From assembly GCA_030429495.1 (NCBI GenBank), contig JAUIFH010000001.1, positions 310,001 through 374,000 on the forward strand: a stretch of 64,000 bases of DNA, given 5' to 3'. A model generated the notes under the pieces. The model ran no database searches. It worked only from the letters and a program-made list of their open reading frames with translations, and had not been told where the DNA came from. This DNA is from Alphaproteobacteria bacterium. GTDB lineage: Bacteria; Pseudomonadota; Alphaproteobacteria; Rhodobacterales; Rhodobacteraceae. A program made the translations under genes and the position numbers. Shown here piece after piece: positions 36,818 through 46,276 of this stretch (its first letter is position 1; the number at the start of each line of letters is the position of its first letter).

Positions 36818-37828
36818 TTGGGCGTCTGGGAACGATACCGGCTGCGGGTCAGACGCAAGCGGCTCCGGTTCCGGGCCTTCCGGAAACGGCGGGAACTGAC
36901 GCCCGTCGCGGACCGGACCGCGCGATTGAAGGGCGACACGATCATCGTCGCCGCTGTCCTGCGGAACGAGCGGGTGCGCCTGCCCTATTTCCTGCGCTAC
37001 TACCGCGACCTCGGCATTCGCCACTTCCTGATGGTCGACAACGGCTCTGACGACGGATCGCGCGAATATCTCGAAGCGCAGGACGACGTTTCGCTCTGGT
37101 CCACGCGGGCGAGCTACAAGGATGCGCGCTACGGGGCCGACTGGCTCAACTGGCTCCTGTTCCGCCATGCGCGGGGACGGTGGGTGCTTGCCGTGGATGT
37201 AGATGAGTTCTTCATCTACCCGTTTTGCGATACCCGCCCGATCCGGGCGCTGACAGACTGGCTCGACACCTACAATCTCCGGAGCTTCCCGGCGATGGTT
37301 GTGGACATGTATCCCAAGGGGGCGATCGGGGCCGAACCCTACCGCGAAGGCCAGAACCCGTTCGAGATTGCCAGTTATTTCGACAGCGGCAACTACACGA
37401 TCGCCAAGAATCCCACCATGCGGAACCTCTGGATTCAGGGCGGGCCGCGCGCGCGAACGATGTTTGCCGACACGCCCGAACTGGCGCCGTCGCTGAACAA
37501 GATCCCGCTGGTGAAGTGGCATTGGTCGTGTTGCTTCGCCAGTTCGACCCACATGCTGCTTCCACGCGGCCTGAACCTTACCTACGACGAATGGGGTGGA
37601 GAAAAGATTTCCGGCTGCCTGCTGCACGCCAAGTTTCTTTCTACCTTTCATGCAAAAGTTGAGGAGGAACTGGAGCGGCGGGAGCATTTTGCGGGAAGCC
37701 GCGAATACCTCGCCTACGCGGAAACGTTGAAAGGCGACGCCGATCTGTGGTGCAAGTGGTCGGAGAAATACATCAACTGGCGTCAGCTTGAAATTCTCGG
37801 GCTGATGTCGAAGGGGAACTGGGCGTGA
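36818..37828 (+). CDS. Glycosyltransferase, family 2 / GT92-like
   Basis: 336 residues of the GT-A fold: VAAVLRNERVRLPYFLRYYRDLGI, FLMVDNGSDDGSREYL (nucleotide-sugar loop) and VLAVDVDEFFIYP with the metal-binding DxD. The C-terminal half has paired cysteines (WSCCFASS). It resembles proteins annotated as glycosyltransferase family 2 or 92 in Rhodobacterales. No signal or membrane segment is visible, so it acts in the cytoplasm. The likely start is TTG 36818, with AAAGGA just upstream; its stop overlaps the next gene by 4 bases (GTGA). Donor and acceptor are unknown. Confidence 0.75.
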   Translation: MGVWERYRLRVRRKRLRFRAFRKRRELTPVADRTARLKGDTIIVAAVLRNERVRLPYFLRYYRDLGIRHFLMVDNGSDDGSREYLEAQDDVSLWSTRASYKDARYGADWLNWLLFRHARGRWVLAVDVDEFFIYPFCDTRPIRALTDWLDTYNLRSFPAMVVDMYPKGAIGAEPYREGQNPFEIASYFDSGNYTIAKNPTMRNLWIQGGPRARTMFADTPELAPSLNKIPLVKWHWSCCFASSTHMLLPRGLNLTYDEWGGEKISGCLLHAKFLSTFHAKVEEELERREHFAGSREYLAYAETLKGDADLWCKWSEKYINWRQLEILGLMSKGNWA

Positions 37829-39528
37829 CGGCGACGGTCGGCTTCATCATGATGTGCCACACCGCCTTCGACCGGGCGGCGCAGGTCGCCCGGTTCTGGG
37901 CGGATGCCGGCTGTCCGGTCGTGATCCATGTCGACCGCCGCGCGGACCGGACCGAATTCGACCGCCTTGTGGAGTCGCTGTCCGACATCGACATCATCAG
38001 CTTCTCGCAGCGCTTCGCTTGCGAATGGGGAACCTGGTCGCTTGTCGCGGCGACACAAGCGGCGGCAGAGCAGATGCTGGCCCGGCACGCTGATGTACGC
38101 CATGTCTATCTTGCCTCTGGCTCCTGCCTGCCGCTGCGGCCGGTCGAGGAACTGGTCGAATACCTCGACGCGCGGCCGACGACCGATTTCATCGAAAGCG
38201 TGACCACGACCGATGTGGGGTGGACGGTCGGCGGGCTGAATATCGAGCGGTTCACTCTGCGCTTCCCGTTTTCTTGGCGGACGCAGCGGCGGCTTTTCGA
38301 CGGATATGTCCGACTGCAGCGCCGCTTCGGGTTCCGGCGCCGTGTGCCCGGCGGGATCGTTCCGCATCTTGGTTCGCAATGGTGGTGTCTGACCCGCCAG
38401 ACGCTGTCGGCGATCCTCGAAGGGCCGGACCGCCCGGCCTACGACCGCTACTTCCGCCGAGTCTGGATCCCTGACGAGAGCTATTTCCAGACCCTCGCGC
38501 GGCAGTTCTCGACCCGGATCGAAAGCCGCTCCCTGACGCTGTCCAAGTTCGACTATCAGGGCAAGCCGCATGTCTTCTACGACGACCATCTGCAGCTTCT
38601 GCGCCGGTCTGACTGCTTCGTCGCGCGCAAGGTCTGGCCCCATGCCGACCGCCTCTACCGCAACTTCCTCGTGCCGGCGTCGGAGCGCGGCGCGCGGGCA
38701 GAGCCCAATCCCGGTAAGATCGACCGCCTGTTTTCCAAGGCGGTGGAGCGCCGGACACGGGGCCGCGCCGGGCTATACATGCAAAGCCGCTATCCCCTGC
38801 GCGACCGCGAAAACGGCAAGACCTGCGCGCCCTATTCGGTATTTCACGGATTCTCCGACCTGTTCGAAAACTTTGACATCTGGCTGTCCAAGGCGATCGG
38901 CGGTCGCGTCCATGGCCACATCTTCGGCCCGGACCGCGCCGAATTCGCCGGTGGCGAGACGGTCTATAACGGCGCGCTGTCGGACAGCGCCGCCCTGCGC
39001 GACTACAATCCGAAATCCTTTCTGACGAACCTGATCTGGAACACACGCGGCGAGCATCAGTGTTTCCAGTTCGGCCCGCGCGACACGCAGGACTGTAACT
39101 GGTTCATGGCGACCGATCCGAACGCCCAGATTTCCGTGATCTCCGGCAGCTGGGCAGTGCCGCTGATGCGGTCGAACCAGAACTTCTCCGAAATCCGGAA
39201 GGAGGCGGCGCGCCTTCAGAAGATCGAGACCGAGCATCTGGATATCCTTCGGACCATGTATGTGAAGGCACGGGTCCGGATCTGGACCATGGCCGAGTTC
39301 GTGGAAAACCCGATGGAGCCGCTTCAAGCCATCATCGACGAAATCCGGCCCCGTGCGACCTGGCGCCTTGCCGAGGCGCCGCGCATGGTCGACCTCGCCG
39401 GGTTCGGTCAGTTCCTGCAGAACCTCAAGAACCAGGGGATGCAGCCGACGCTGATGGGCGACTTCGCCGCCGGCAGCGAACCCAATCCGCCGCATCAGGA
39501 TCGCGGCCGCCCCTATCTCGTGCGCTGA
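37825..39528 (+). CDS. GT14-like (beta-1,6-N-acetylglucosaminyltransferase / xylosyltransferase family) glycosyltransferase with C-terminal extension
   Basis: 567 residues. The first 280 or so look like the GT14 Branch family: GFIMMCHTAFDRAAQVARFW, VIHVDRRAD, the EWGTWSLVAAT stretch, HVYLASGSCLPLRP, and a later FRRVWIPDESYFQTL with the acidic catalytic-type residues. The remaining 280 residues (DUF5928-like as I recall) have no recognised motif. It begins with GTG inside the previous stop codon and ends 6 bases before the sulfotransferase gene, so the three are one translational unit. It probably adds a branching sugar that the next gene's product sulfates; this is an inference from order. 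Confidence 0.75.
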   Translation: MTATVGFIMMCHTAFDRAAQVARFWADAGCPVVIHVDRRADRTEFDRLVESLSDIDIISFSQRFACEWGTWSLVAATQAAAEQMLARHADVRHVYLASGSCLPLRPVEELVEYLDARPTTDFIESVTTTDVGWTVGGLNIERFTLRFPFSWRTQRRLFDGYVRLQRRFGFRRRVPGGIVPHLGSQWWCLTRQTLSAILEGPDRPAYDRYFRRVWIPDESYFQTLARQFSTRIESRSLTLSKFDYQGKPHVFYDDHLQLLRRSDCFVARKVWPHADRLYRNFLVPASERGARAEPNPGKIDRLFSKAVERRTRGRAGLYMQSRYPLRDRENGKTCAPYSVFHGFSDLFENFDIWLSKAIGGRVHGHIFGPDRAEFAGGETVYNGALSDSAALRDYNPKSFLTNLIWNTRGEHQCFQFGPRDTQDCNWFMATDPNAQISVISGSWAVPLMRSNQNFSEIRKEAARLQKIETEHLDILRTMYVKARVRIWTMAEFVENPMEPLQAIIDEIRPRATWRLAEAPRMVDLAGFGQFLQNLKNQGMQPTLMGDFAAGSEPNPPHQDRGRPYLVR

Positions 39529-39534
39529 GGCGGA

Positions 39535-40953
39535 ATGGTGGCGCGCCGCTTCGACTATTTCGTGATCCTGGCCGAGATGCGGACCGGATCGAACCTGCTT
39601 GAGGCTACGCTCTCGCAAGTGCCGGTCATCCACTGTCACGGCGAGGCATTTAATCCCGACTATGTCGGCGGCCCGAAGGTGAAGGCGCTGATGGGGATGA
39701 CCATGGCGGACCGGCTTCGTGATCCTGGTGCGCTTCTGGATCGGATCCGCGCGGCCGAGGGATTCAACGGTTTTCGCTTTTTCTTCGATCACGAGCCGCG
39801 TGTGGTGGATGCGATCCTCAACGATCCGCGCTGCGCCAAGATCGTGCTGACCCGCAATCCGGTCGATTGCTACGTCAGCCTGAAGATTGCCTACAACACG
39901 AAGCGTTGGCGGCTGACCGACGTGAAGGACAAGATCGCCTGGAAACCACCCTTCAAGCCCGAAGAGTTCGAGGCTTTCCTGCACGACCGCCAGCAGTTCC
40001 AGATCCGCATTCAGAACGCGCTACAGGTGACGGGGCAGACGGCCTTCTACCTTGACTACGAGGATTCTTTGCGCGTCGACGTGGTGAACGGCCTTCTCGA
40101 TCATCTCGGCCTTTCCGAGAGGATCGAAAGGATCGCAGATACGATCATCCGTCAGAACCCCGAAGAAATGGCCAACAAGGTGCGCAACTTTCCCGAGATG
40201 GAAGCGGCGCTGCAGCGGATCGACTGGGCCAACCTTTCCCGGACGCCGAATTTCGAACCGCGCCGGGGCCCCGGCGTTCCGCGTTTCGTGGCCGCCGCCG
40301 GTGCGCCGCTTCTCTACATGCCGCTTCAGCCGGCGCCGGACGCAGCGCTGCGCGACTGGCTGGCGCGGCTCGGATCGGGCGGCCTGGTGGAGGACTTTAG
40401 GCAAAAGACGCTGCGGGCATGGATGCGCCGGAATCCGGGACATCGCAGCTTCGCCGTTGTCCGGCATCCGCTGGCGCGGGCGAATGACATCTTCGCCGCC
40501 GTGCTCGACCGCGACGGATTCGCCGATGTCCGGCGCGTCTTGCGGGATCACCATGGCGTCGGCCTACCAGCAGACGACGAAATTGCCGGAATGGACGCAA
40601 CGGCCTATCGCGCCGGCTTCCTCGGCTTCCTCGCCTTCCTGAAGGTGAACCTGAATGGGCAGACGACGCTTCGGCAGGATGTCCTCTGGGCCAGCCAGGG
40701 GGCGATCATTCAGGGGTTCGGAAACTTCGCGTCGCCCGATCTTCTTTGCCGCGAGGACCGGCTGGCGACCGATCTCGGCTATCTCGCACGGACGGTCGGT
40801 GCGGAACCCGGCACGCCGCCCGGCGCGGTGGCGGGGATGGCGCCGGTGCCGTTGGAGGCGATCCACGGCAACGATCTCGAGGCGGCCGCTCGCGACGCCT
40901 ATCCGCGTGACTACGTGACGTTCGGCTTCGGACGGTGGAAACCGCAACGCTAG
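39535..40953 (+). CDS. Two-part sulfotransferase (NodH/Stf0-like N-half, sulfotransferase-like C-half)
   Basis: 472 residues. The N-half has the PAPS phosphosulfate loop in VILAEMRTGSNLLEATLSQ and the 3'-phosphate-binding segment CAKIVLTRNPVDCYVSLKIA, both typical of Stf0/NodH sulfotransferases. The C-half (about residues 250-472) has a second RHPLAR motif (SFAVVRHPLARANDIF) like the 3'-phosphate loop of carbohydrate sulfotransferases, but I see no clear first loop before it. It would transfer sulfate from PAPS to a glycan. CysQ upstream would clear the PAP produced. It converges on ptsN with a 7-base gap. Confidence 0.75.
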   Translation: MVARRFDYFVILAEMRTGSNLLEATLSQVPVIHCHGEAFNPDYVGGPKVKALMGMTMADRLRDPGALLDRIRAAEGFNGFRFFFDHEPRVVDAILNDPRCAKIVLTRNPVDCYVSLKIAYNTKRWRLTDVKDKIAWKPPFKPEEFEAFLHDRQQFQIRIQNALQVTGQTAFYLDYEDSLRVDVVNGLLDHLGLSERIERIADTIIRQNPEEMANKVRNFPEMEAALQRIDWANLSRTPNFEPRRGPGVPRFVAAAGAPLLYMPLQPAPDAALRDWLARLGSGGLVEDFRQKTLRAWMRRNPGHRSFAVVRHPLARANDIFAAVLDRDGFADVRRVLRDHHGVGLPADDEIAGMDATAYRAGFLGFLAFLKVNLNGQTTLRQDVLWASQGAIIQGFGNFASPDLLCREDRLATDLGYLARTVGAEPGTPPGAVAGMAPVPLEAIHGNDLEAAARDAYPRDYVTFGFGRWKPQR

Positions 40954-40960
40954 AGCGTGG

Positions 40961-41425
40961 TCAGGCCGCCTGGGTCGAGCGTGCCTCGGTCAGGACGGCA
41001 TGGAGCGTCGCCGGGTCGTTGTTCGCACGCAGTTTCGCGCAAGTGGTTGCGTCGCGCATCGTCCGGGAGACGAGCGCGAGCGCCTTGAGGTGGTCCACGC
41101 CGGAATCCTTCGGCGCGAAGAGCGCGAAGATCAGGTCGACGGGCTGCCGGTCCACTGCGTCGAAGTCCAGCGGCTTTTCAAGCCGCAGGAACACGCCGAC
41201 GACGCTTTCAAGGCCGTGAAGCCGGGCATGGGGCAGGGCGACCCCGTGGCCCACACCCGTCGGCCCCAGGCTCTCGCGTTCCTGCAGGGCGTCCACGGTG
41301 TCGGTCGAATTCAGGCCATAGATCGACTGGGCGATCTCTGCCAGGTCCTGAAACAGCCGCTTCTTGCTGGTTACATGACCAACGACCCGGACTGCCGCCG
41401 GCTTCAAGAGGCTTGAAAGTTCCAT
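40961..41425 (-). CDS. ptsN: PTS IIA-like nitrogen-regulatory protein EIIA(Ntr)
   Basis: 154 residues. GHGVALPHARLHGLESVVG carries the phosphorylated histidine. It is the terminal acceptor of the nitrogen phosphotransfer chain and regulates potassium uptake, nitrogen and carbon metabolism. ATG 41425 (MELSSLLKPAAVRVVG) matches the usual start. It is downstream of hpf and rpoN, the classic alphaproteobacterial order. Confidence 0.95.
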   Translation of the reverse strand: MELSSLLKPAAVRVVGHVTSKKRLFQDLAEIAQSIYGLNSTDTVDALQERESLGPTGVGHGVALPHARLHGLESVVGVFLRLEKPLDFDAVDRQPVDLIFALFAPKDSGVDHLKALALVSRTMRDATTCAKLRANNDPATLHAVLTEARSTQAA

Positions 41426-41462
41426 ATTGTCCTTACCGTCTCCGAACCGGCTTGCCGGCATC

Positions 41463-42038
41463 CTATCCGCCGGCCGATGTGTCGATCCAGCCCACATTCC
41501 CATCGTCGCGGCGGTGGACGACACTGACTCCGCCATTCTTCTCGTTGCGAAACACAAGAAGCGGCGCACCGGCAAGTTCCATCTGCATAACCGCTTCACC
41601 GACCGAGAGGGAGGGGATCTGGGTCTCCAACTCGGCGATGATTATCGGCTGCAGGCCATCAGGCTCGGTTTCGCCGGTTTCACCATTCGCGGCGAGCACA
41701 TACATGGGTGCGCCTGCGAATTCAACAGGCTCGGTCCGTTCGCGGTGGTGGTCTTTCAGGCGGCGTTTGTAGCGTCGCAACTGCTTGTCCATCTCCTCGC
41801 GGCAGGCTTCGAAGGCGGCATAGATTTCCGTCGCCTGCCCCTTCGCAGCCGCCGTCAGGCCGGTGGAAAGATGGACAGTTGCCTCGCAAGAATATTCGTG
41901 GGCGTCGCGGGCGAAGATCACGGTCGCGTCTGTCGGCCGCTGCGAATATTTCTCGACCGTCTCGGCGAGATCGGTCTTCACATGGGTCTGAAGGGCCTCA
42001 CCCACATCGATCTGTCTGCCACTAATTCTGTACCGCAT
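41463..42038 (-). CDS. hpf: Long ribosome hibernation-promoting factor
   Basis: 191 residues. The N-terminal domain binds the 30S subunit (RYRISGRQIDVGEALQTHV and RYKRRLKDHH); the C-terminal part (EAVMQMELAGAPLLVFRNEKNGG) is the dimerisation domain of long HPF, which joins two ribosomes into 100S dimers in stationary phase. It lies between rpoN and ptsN, where RpoN or stress control is common. Confidence 0.95.
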   Translation of the reverse strand: MRYRISGRQIDVGEALQTHVKTDLAETVEKYSQRPTDATVIFARDAHEYSCEATVHLSTGLTAAAKGQATEIYAAFEACREEMDKQLRRYKRRLKDHHRERTEPVEFAGAPMYVLAANGETGETEPDGLQPIIIAELETQIPSLSVGEAVMQMELAGAPLLVFRNEKNGGVSVVHRRDDGNVGWIDTSAGG

Positions 42039-42113
42039 GACGCCTCCTTCTTCTTCGGGTGAGAAAGACTTCCCGCGAAGCGACAGCCCCGGCAGAAGCC
42101 CATGATTTTTGGA

Positions 42114-43406
42114 TTATTTTGCCTTGAGCGTGCCCCGCGGCTGGTCCTGCTCCGAACCCTTCCGGTGCCTTCGCCCAAACGATGACGGTATGCGCATGCA
42201 TTTGCGATATTTGGCGACAGTTCGGCGTGCGATGTCAACGCCTTCCTTATAAAGTTGGGTGCGGATCTCTTCGTCCGCAAGCGGTGCCTCGGCGGCTTCG
42301 ACGCCGATCATCTCACGGATTCGCCGCTGGATGTCGAACGGAGAGATCGCGCCGTCCGGGCCGGGCAGGGCGCGCGTGAAAAAAAGCGACAAGGGGTACA
42401 GCCGCTTGTCGGCCAGCACCGCCTTGCCGGCGAGCGCCCGGCCGAGCGTCGAGGGGTGCATCGCCAGTGCCGACGCAGCGTCAGCGCGTGTCACCGGCGC
42501 GATGCTGGAATGGCCGCCGAGGAAAAACTGCGCCTGCTCCGTCGCGATGTAGAGGCCGATTCGCATCAGCGTCTCTGCGCGGGCGGCAAGACCGGTGGTG
42601 AACCGCTGCGCACGGTCGAACATGTCGCGCAGCTCCGCCGTGGCAAGCGTGTCGCGACCGACATCCATCGCGGAGATGCCCGGAACCGCCGATTGCAAGA
42701 GCGATACGTCAAGCCCGCCCTGTGGTGTCTGTTCGATCAGGAGTTCCGGGGTCGTTACCTGAACCCATTCGTCCTCGTCGCTGACCGGCGAGGAGCGCAG
42801 GCGCGGCAGCAGCGCGGCGACCCGTTCGACCGCCGATGGGTCCGCCCCGAGCCGCTCGACGAGGCGTTCCCATCGTCCTTGTGCAAAGTCTTCAAGATGT
42901 CGGACGGCAGCATCGGCCAGATCGCGTCCGACGCCCGCGTCGACAAGTTGCAGCGCGAGGCATTCCCCCAGCGACCGCGCCGCGATCCCAGCCGGTTCGC
43001 AGCACTGGAGCGCGGCGAGACCATCGGCAAGAACGCCTTCGGGCAGGCCGGTCCGCCCGGCGATCGCGTCGAGGGGTTCGTCGAGATAGCCGTCCTCGCG
43101 CAGCTCGCCAATCAGGAACTGGGCGGCCGCCTTCGTAACCGGCGCAACCTTCTGCATCGCGACCTGAGCGGCCAGCCGCTCCGACAGGCTTTCGCGGGCG
43201 GCGACGGTGGCGAGGGCAACGTCGTAGGCAGAGGCCTTGTCGCGTGCGGGGGCGACGATCAGAAAGGGGTTCTCGTCGGCCTCTTGCGCGATGGCTTCCG
43301 ACAGCGCCTGGGTGGAAAGCTGGAGAATTCCGATCGACTGACGCATATGCGGCGACAACGCAAGGCGCTGCCGCTGCCGTGCCCCGATCTGCGTTTTCAG
43401 CGCCAT
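42114..43406 (-). CDS. rpoN: RNA polymerase sigma-54 factor
   Basis: 430 residues. Region I (LSPHMRQSIGILQLSTQAL) has the Q/L-rich enhancer-responsive part. The core-binding region, the C-terminal DNA-binding HTH and the RpoN box ARRTVAKYR (consensus ARRTVxKYR) are intact. It directs transcription of nitrogen and other genes through enhancer-binding proteins. It sits between lptB and hpf. Confidence 0.96.
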   Translation of the reverse strand: MALKTQIGARQRQRLALSPHMRQSIGILQLSTQALSEAIAQEADENPFLIVAPARDKASAYDVALATVAARESLSERLAAQVAMQKVAPVTKAAAQFLIGELREDGYLDEPLDAIAGRTGLPEGVLADGLAALQCCEPAGIAARSLGECLALQLVDAGVGRDLADAAVRHLEDFAQGRWERLVERLGADPSAVERVAALLPRLRSSPVSDEDEWVQVTTPELLIEQTPQGGLDVSLLQSAVPGISAMDVGRDTLATAELRDMFDRAQRFTTGLAARAETLMRIGLYIATEQAQFFLGGHSSIAPVTRADAASALAMHPSTLGRALAGKAVLADKRLYPLSLFFTRALPGPDGAISPFDIQRRIREMIGVEAAEAPLADEEIRTQLYKEGVDIARRTVAKYRKCMRIPSSFGRRHRKGSEQDQPRGTLKAK

Positions 43407-43421
43407 TCCGCGCCCACCCGG

Positions 43422-44183
43422 TCAGGAGATGCGGAAGCTTTGGCCCAGATAGACCCGGCGAACGTTCTCATCGCGCACGACCTCGTCTGCGGTGCCGCTC
43501 ATCAGCACCGTGCCATCATGCAGGATATAGGCCCGATCGACGATTTCCAGCGTCTCGCGGACGTTGTGATCCGTGATGAGGACCCCGATCCCGCGCGACT
43601 TGAGGTCATGGACAAGCCCGCGGATGTCACCAACCGAGATCGGGTCGACCCCAGCGAAAGGTTCGTCGAGGAGCAGGTATTTCGGGTTGGCGGCAAGGCA
43701 GCGCGCAATCTCGACCCGCCGCCGTTCCCCGCCGGACAGGGCCAGGGCGGGTGCGCGGCGGAGATGGGTGATCGAGAATTCCGACAACAGATCCTCAAGC
43801 TGCTCGCGCCGCTTGTGGATGTCCGACTCGGTGATTTCCAGCACGGCGAGGATGTTGTCCTCGACCGACAGGCCGCGAAAGATCGACACTTCCTGCGGCA
43901 GGTAGCCGATGCCCAGCCGGGCCCGGCGGTACATCGGCAGGCCGGTCACGTCGCGGCCGTCGATCAGGACCTGCCCGCTATCGGGCGCGATCAGTCCCGC
44001 GATGTTGTAAAAGCACGTCGTCTTCCCCGACCCGTTCGGCCCGAGAAGCGCCACGACCTCGCCCCGGGCCAGTTCCAGCGACACGTCGCGGATCACCGGC
44101 CGGCGGCGATAGCTCTTGCGCAGATGCATGACGCGCAGGCCGGCACTGCCTTCGGCAACGGTCAGTTCGGGGCTTGGGGCCAT
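43422..44183 (-). CDS. lptB: Lipopolysaccharide export ABC ATPase LptB
   Basis: 253 residues. Walker [12 protein letters not shown], the LptB-specific [19 protein letters not shown]-loop region, signature [15 protein letters not shown], Walker [14 protein letters not shown], and the H-loop TDHNV are present. LptB powers LptFG extraction of lipopolysaccharide and its passage along the LptC-LptA bridge. Its start overlaps the lptA stop by one base. Confidence 0.97.
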   Translation of the reverse strand: MAPSPELTVAEGSAGLRVMHLRKSYRRRPVIRDVSLELARGEVVALLGPNGSGKTTCFYNIAGLIAPDSGQVLIDGRDVTGLPMYRRARLGIGYLPQEVSIFRGLSVEDNILAVLEITESDIHKRREQLEDLLSEFSITHLRRAPALALSGGERRRVEIARCLAANPKYLLLDEPFAGVDPISVGDIRGLVHDLKSRGIGVLITDHNVRETLEIVDRAYILHDGTVLMSGTADEVVRDENVRRVYLGQSFRIS

Positions 44184-44683
44184 CAGTTGCCCCCCGGTTG
44201 CAGGACGGTCTTTACCCGGCCCTCCATCAGGCCGGTGCCGGTATCAAGATCGACGACCAGCCGTTCGCCTGCCAGCGTGTTGCCACCTTGTGTCAGAAGG
44301 ACGCTGCCGGTCATGACGACCTCTCCCGTCGCGACTGAATAGACCGCCTCGGCGGCTTCCGCGGCTTCCGCTCCGTTGGCAAGTGTCACTCCACCGCGTG
44401 CGTGGAGCCGCTTGATGCTTGTTCGGTCCTCATTTCCATATTCGACCAGAACCTCGGCAGCGGAAAGCCGCATCGCGCCTTGACCGATCAGGACGTTGCC
44501 GACGAAGATCGCCGTGCCGTCGGTCTGGCTAACGGTCAACTGATCTGCCGTGACCTCGACCGGAAGGGAAGTATCCGCCCGGATACCGCCGAATGTCACC
44601 GGCGCGCCCTGTCCCAAGGCCGAAAGCGGCAGGAACGCGGCCAAGGCCACCAAGGCCGTCAGGGCGCGAAGATCGGTCGGCAT
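44183..44683 (-). CDS. lptA: Lipopolysaccharide transport periplasmic protein LptA
   Basis: 166 residues. A signal peptide ([20 protein letters not shown]) is followed by an OstA/LptA beta-jellyroll ([38 protein letters not shown]). It bridges inner and outer membrane for lipopolysaccharide transit. The N-terminal start is a few residues uncertain. It sits between lptC and lptB in the conserved operon. Confidence 0.93.
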   Translation of the reverse strand: MPTDLRALTALVALAAFLPLSALGQGAPVTFGGIRADTSLPVEVTADQLTVSQTDGTAIFVGNVLIGQGAMRLSAAEVLVEYGNEDRTSIKRLHARGGVTLANGAEAAEAAEAVYSVATGEVVMTGSVLLTQGGNTLAGERLVVDLDTGTGLMEGRVKTVLQPGGN

Positions 44684-44693
44684 GTGTGATCCT

Positions 44694-45299
44694 TCAGTTC
44701 ACCGGCTCGTATATCAGTTTCACGCCCTTGTTGAAAACCAGAACATAGCCATCAACTTCGGCATCACTATGGCTGATTTCCATACCCCCTGCGTCGATCG
44801 TGCCGTAGGGCGCCTCGGCACGGATCGCGCCGTCGGAGACAAGTTCAGTCCGGTCCAATGCGCTGTCAAGCCCGGTAGTCGTCACGCGGTAGCCCGAGGA
44901 GGTCACGATCTCGACACCGCCGGTCAAGACCATCCGGCCCCCCGTGCGGTCCAGGACGCCCTGCGCCGCGGAAAGGTCGATCCGCAAACCTCCAGGTACG
45001 TCGTAAGCGGCGACTAGGTCTTCGGCACTCGCCACGCCTTCATCTGTCCCGGGGCGCGCGGTCGTAGCCCTGACGCTGATCGCGGCGCCGTCTTCGGTCA
45101 GGCCGGAGAATTCCGGCGCGGTAAGACGCTGATCGCGGGCGAGGTCCTCGACGTCGACTTCGGCGAAAGGCAGCGTTCCCTCGGTCGCGATCTGGCGCGA
45201 GAACAAGAAAAGTGTGGACAGGATCGCCAGCGCCGTCAGCGGCAGTATGATCTTCAGCCAGAAGATGATGCGGGAATGGACGTTGTCCGGCGCGGCCAT
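44694..45299 (-). CDS. lptC: Lipopolysaccharide export protein LptC
   Basis: 201 residues with a single N-terminal membrane anchor (RIIFWLKIILPLTALAILST) and a periplasmic jellyroll (LTAPEFSGLTEDGAAISVRA). LptC joins the LptBFG complex to LptA. ATG 45299 (MAAPDNVHSR) is chosen because it lies 4 bases after kdsD and gives the usual short cytosolic tail. The order kdsD-lptC-lptA-lptB fixes the assignment, as LptC is weakly conserved. Confidence 0.92.
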   Translation of the reverse strand: MAAPDNVHSRIIFWLKIILPLTALAILSTLFLFSRQIATEGTLPFAEVDVEDLARDQRLTAPEFSGLTEDGAAISVRATTARPGTDEGVASAEDLVAAYDVPGGLRIDLSAAQGVLDRTGGRMVLTGGVEIVTSSGYRVTTTGLDSALDRTELVSDGAIRAEAPYGTIDAGGMEISHSDAEVDGYVLVFNKGVKLIYEPVN

Positions 45300-45303
45300 C
45301 GTT

Positions 45304-46272
45304 TCAGACCACGCCCGCACGCAGGCAGTCGTGAATGTGGATCAGGCCGGTCGCCGCACCACCATCGGCAGGGTCCGCAACGAATAGGCATGTAATTTTC
45401 CTGTCCCGCATCATCGCAACCGCCTTTTCTGCGATTGCGCCCGGCTCGACGGTCAGCGGGCTTCGCGTCATCACCTCACCGGCCGTCCGGTCAAGAAGGC
45501 CGGTCATATGGCGGCGCAGGTCGCCGTCGGTGACGATACCGGCAAGCCGTCCGTCGGCATCGGTGACACCGACGACTCCGAAGCCCTTCTGGCTCATGAT
45601 AAGAAGCGCTTCGCTCATCGGCGTGTTGCCGGAAGTAAGGGGCAGGGCATCGCCGGAATGCATCAGGTCTGCCACCTTCAGCAGCCGTGCGCCAAGCTTG
45701 CCGCCGGGGTGGAAGGTGCGGAAATGGTCCGGCGTGAAGTGCCGATGTTCCATCAAGGCGACGGCCAGCGCATCGCCAAGGGCAAGCGTCATCGTGGTGG
45801 ACGTTGTGGGGACGACGCCGGTGCCGCAGGCCTCTTCGGCCGCTGGCAGTACGATGGCAACATCCGCCTGCCTCAGCAGTGTCGAGTCTTCGCGGCTGGC
45901 GACGCCGATCAGCGGAATGTCGAAGCGTCGGGTGTGGGCGATGATGTCGCTGAGTTCCGGGGTTTCGCCCGAGTTCGAAAGGACAAGGGCAACATCACCC
46001 TTCGTCACCATACCAAGGTCGCCGTGGCTTGCCTCGGCGGGGTGGACGAACTGCGCCGGTGTACCGGTAGAAGCAAGCGTGGCCGCGATCTTGCGCCCGA
46101 CATGGCCGGACTTTCCCATGCCGGAGACAATCACCCGGCCCTTGGCCTTCAGGATCAGATCGACGGCTTCCGAGAAGCTGCCGCCGAGCGCCGCGGAAAG
46201 CGCATCAAGGCCCCGCGCCTCGATCTCGATCACGCGGCGGGCTGCGGCCAGAAAGGTTTCGGCGTCTGTCAT
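45304..46272 (-). CDS. kdsD: Arabinose-5-phosphate isomerase (KdsD/KpsF/GutQ family)
   Basis: 322 residues: a SIS domain (RVIVSGMGKSGHVGRKIAATLASTG and LVLSNSGETPEL), followed by two CBS domains (TPMSEALLIMSQKGFGVVGV and GAIAEKAVAMMRDRKITCLFV). It converts ribulose-5-phosphate to arabinose-5-phosphate, the first step to Kdo. ATG 46272 (MTDAETFLAAARRVIE) is used; upstream open frame is inside rnd. The kdsB-type gene 12 kb away serves the same pathway. Confidence 0.95.
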   Translation of the reverse strand: MTDAETFLAAARRVIEIEARGLDALSAALGGSFSEAVDLILKAKGRVIVSGMGKSGHVGRKIAATLASTGTPAQFVHPAEASHGDLGMVTKGDVALVLSNSGETPELSDIIAHTRRFDIPLIGVASREDSTLLRQADVAIVLPAAEEACGTGVVPTTSTTMTLALGDALAVALMEHRHFTPDHFRTFHPGGKLGARLLKVADLMHSGDALPLTSGNTPMSEALLIMSQKGFGVVGVTDADGRLAGIVTDGDLRRHMTGLLDRTAGEVMTRSPLTVEPGAIAEKAVAMMRDRKITCLFVADPADGGAATGLIHIHDCLRAGVV

Positions 46273-46276
46273 CGGA

